This document shows, in pieces, positions 39,900-40,207 of a stretch of DNA of 40,207 bases (positions within the stretch are counted from its first letter, which is position 1; every line of letters starts with the position of its first letter). The DNA comes from an uncultured Bacteroidales bacterium. GTDB taxonomy: Bacteria > Bacteroidota > Bacteroidia > Bacteroidales > Muribaculaceae. The notes under the pieces were generated by a model. That model ran no database searches, was not told the DNA's origin, and saw only the letters and a program-made list of their open reading frames with translations. The position numbers and the translations under genes were made by a program. The stretch lies in contig CAMKGM010000027.1 of assembly GCA_946412245.1 (NCBI GenBank), positions 1 to 40,207 of the forward strand, given 5' to 3'.

Positions 39900-40207
39900 A
39901 TGAAAATGAAATTGAAACATAATAAGATGCGATGGTTGCTCGCAGTCATACTATTAATATGGCTGTGCGACATAGGTTTGACATCGCATGCTCAGGGAGG
40001 AATGATGTTTGTGCTGAGCGGCAATCATGTAACCTCAGACACGACCGATACCATTACACCCCCCAATGACACGACCGACACGGTATTACCGCCACCTAAC
40101 GACACGACTGACACCGTGTTGCCACCACCTAATGACACGACTGACACCGTGTTGCCACCACCTAACGACACGACCGACACGGTGCTGCCGCCACCTAACG
40201 ACACGAC
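39900..40207 (+). CDS. Exported protein with NDTTDTVLPPP repeats (partial, runs off the window)
   Basis: From the ATG at 39900 the frame stays open to the window end (102 codons). A signal peptide (basic start, then MRWLLAVILLIWLC, cleavage likely after HAQ) leads to a short linker and then tandem 11-residue repeats with the sequence NDTTDTVLPPP. Four full 33-bp units start at 40065, 40098, 40131 and 40164, a fifth begins at 40197, and a degenerate unit (SDTTDTITPP) precedes them. Pro/Thr/Asp repeats of this type form extended spacers in surface proteins, so a larger functional domain probably follows beyond the edge. The Asp-Thr-Thr runs could be O-glycosylation sites, since Bacteroidales glycosylate D-S/T-A/L/V/I/M/T motifs; that is inference. 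Confidence 0.8.
   Translation, partial: MKMKLKHNKMRWLLAVILLIWLCDIGLTSHAQGGMMFVLSGNHVTSDTTDTITPPNDTTDTVLPPPNDTTDTVLPPPNDTTDTVLPPPNDTTDTVLPPPNDT
40065..40207 (+). repeat. 33-bp in-frame tandem repeat
   Basis: Four complete 33-bp copies and the start of a fifth, differing only at synonymous third positions (AAT/AAC, ACC/ACT, GTA/GTG, TTA/TTG/CTG, CCG/CCA). Silent-only variation means the amino-acid repeat is under selection. Copy number could change by slippage or recombination. Confidence 0.92.

Overview
The window reads as a chromosomal segment of a Bacteroidales bacterium, most like a gut Muribaculaceae or Prevotellaceae member; the family is my inference. Support comes from repeated Bacteroidota-type promoters (-33 TTTG, about 20 bases, -7 TAnnTTTG), from protein types typical of the order (patatin with outer-membrane barrel, BspA-like leucine-rich repeat proteins with dockerin ends, DUF4491, a tricorn-like S41 protein, a Cat1-type CoA transferase), and from weak Shine-Dalgarno sequences.

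Layout. 1-4600 is leftward housekeeping: hpt-adk-rRNA methyltransferase as an operon behind a strong promoter, then a CNNM/CorC-type membrane protein and lgt. 4776-12605 is rightward: a PH-domain membrane protein, the bifunctional NAD(P)HX repair enzyme, an NlpC/P60 hydrolase, a patatin-barrel protein, a single-gene ABC-type ATPase fused to a TOPRIM/DUF4435-like domain, and a DKNYY lipoprotein. 12690-14099 is a leftward three-gene envelope operon (small membrane protein, DUF4491, DUF3298). 14257-17806 is rightward: lipoprotein, mazG and topB, with mazG and topB overlapping by four bases. A leftward acetylxylan-esterase-like protein follows. 19492-24594 holds two surface proteins with related N-terminal domains, leucine-rich repeats and C-terminal dockerin repeats. 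Then come tRNA-Cys, menA (leftward), and a coupled pair of exported proteins of unknown function (26033-29216).

29217-31969 is the accessory-looking part: a terminator, eight tandem 23-bp repeats, a RepA-like AAA ATPase with strikingly C-rich codons and an acidic tail, and about 700 bp of hairpin-rich, apparently non-coding DNA. A leftward radical SAM/SPASM gene and a GT4 glycosyltransferase follow, then a CoA transferase, a SemiSWEET, a 1084-residue tricorn-like protease, and at the right edge the start of an exported protein built from 11-residue repeats.

The best candidates for something unusual are the ATPase-TOPRIM fusion at 10108-11688, which has the two-part architecture of the PARIS (AriA/AriB) anti-phage system in one chain, and the 23-bp repeat array in front of the RepA-like ATPase, which looks like iterons beside a replication protein. 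Short intergenic repeat families (7-bp tandem tracts, CTAG-rich hairpins, perfect REP-like palindromes) recur through the window. All functional calls come from reading the sequence; no database search was run.
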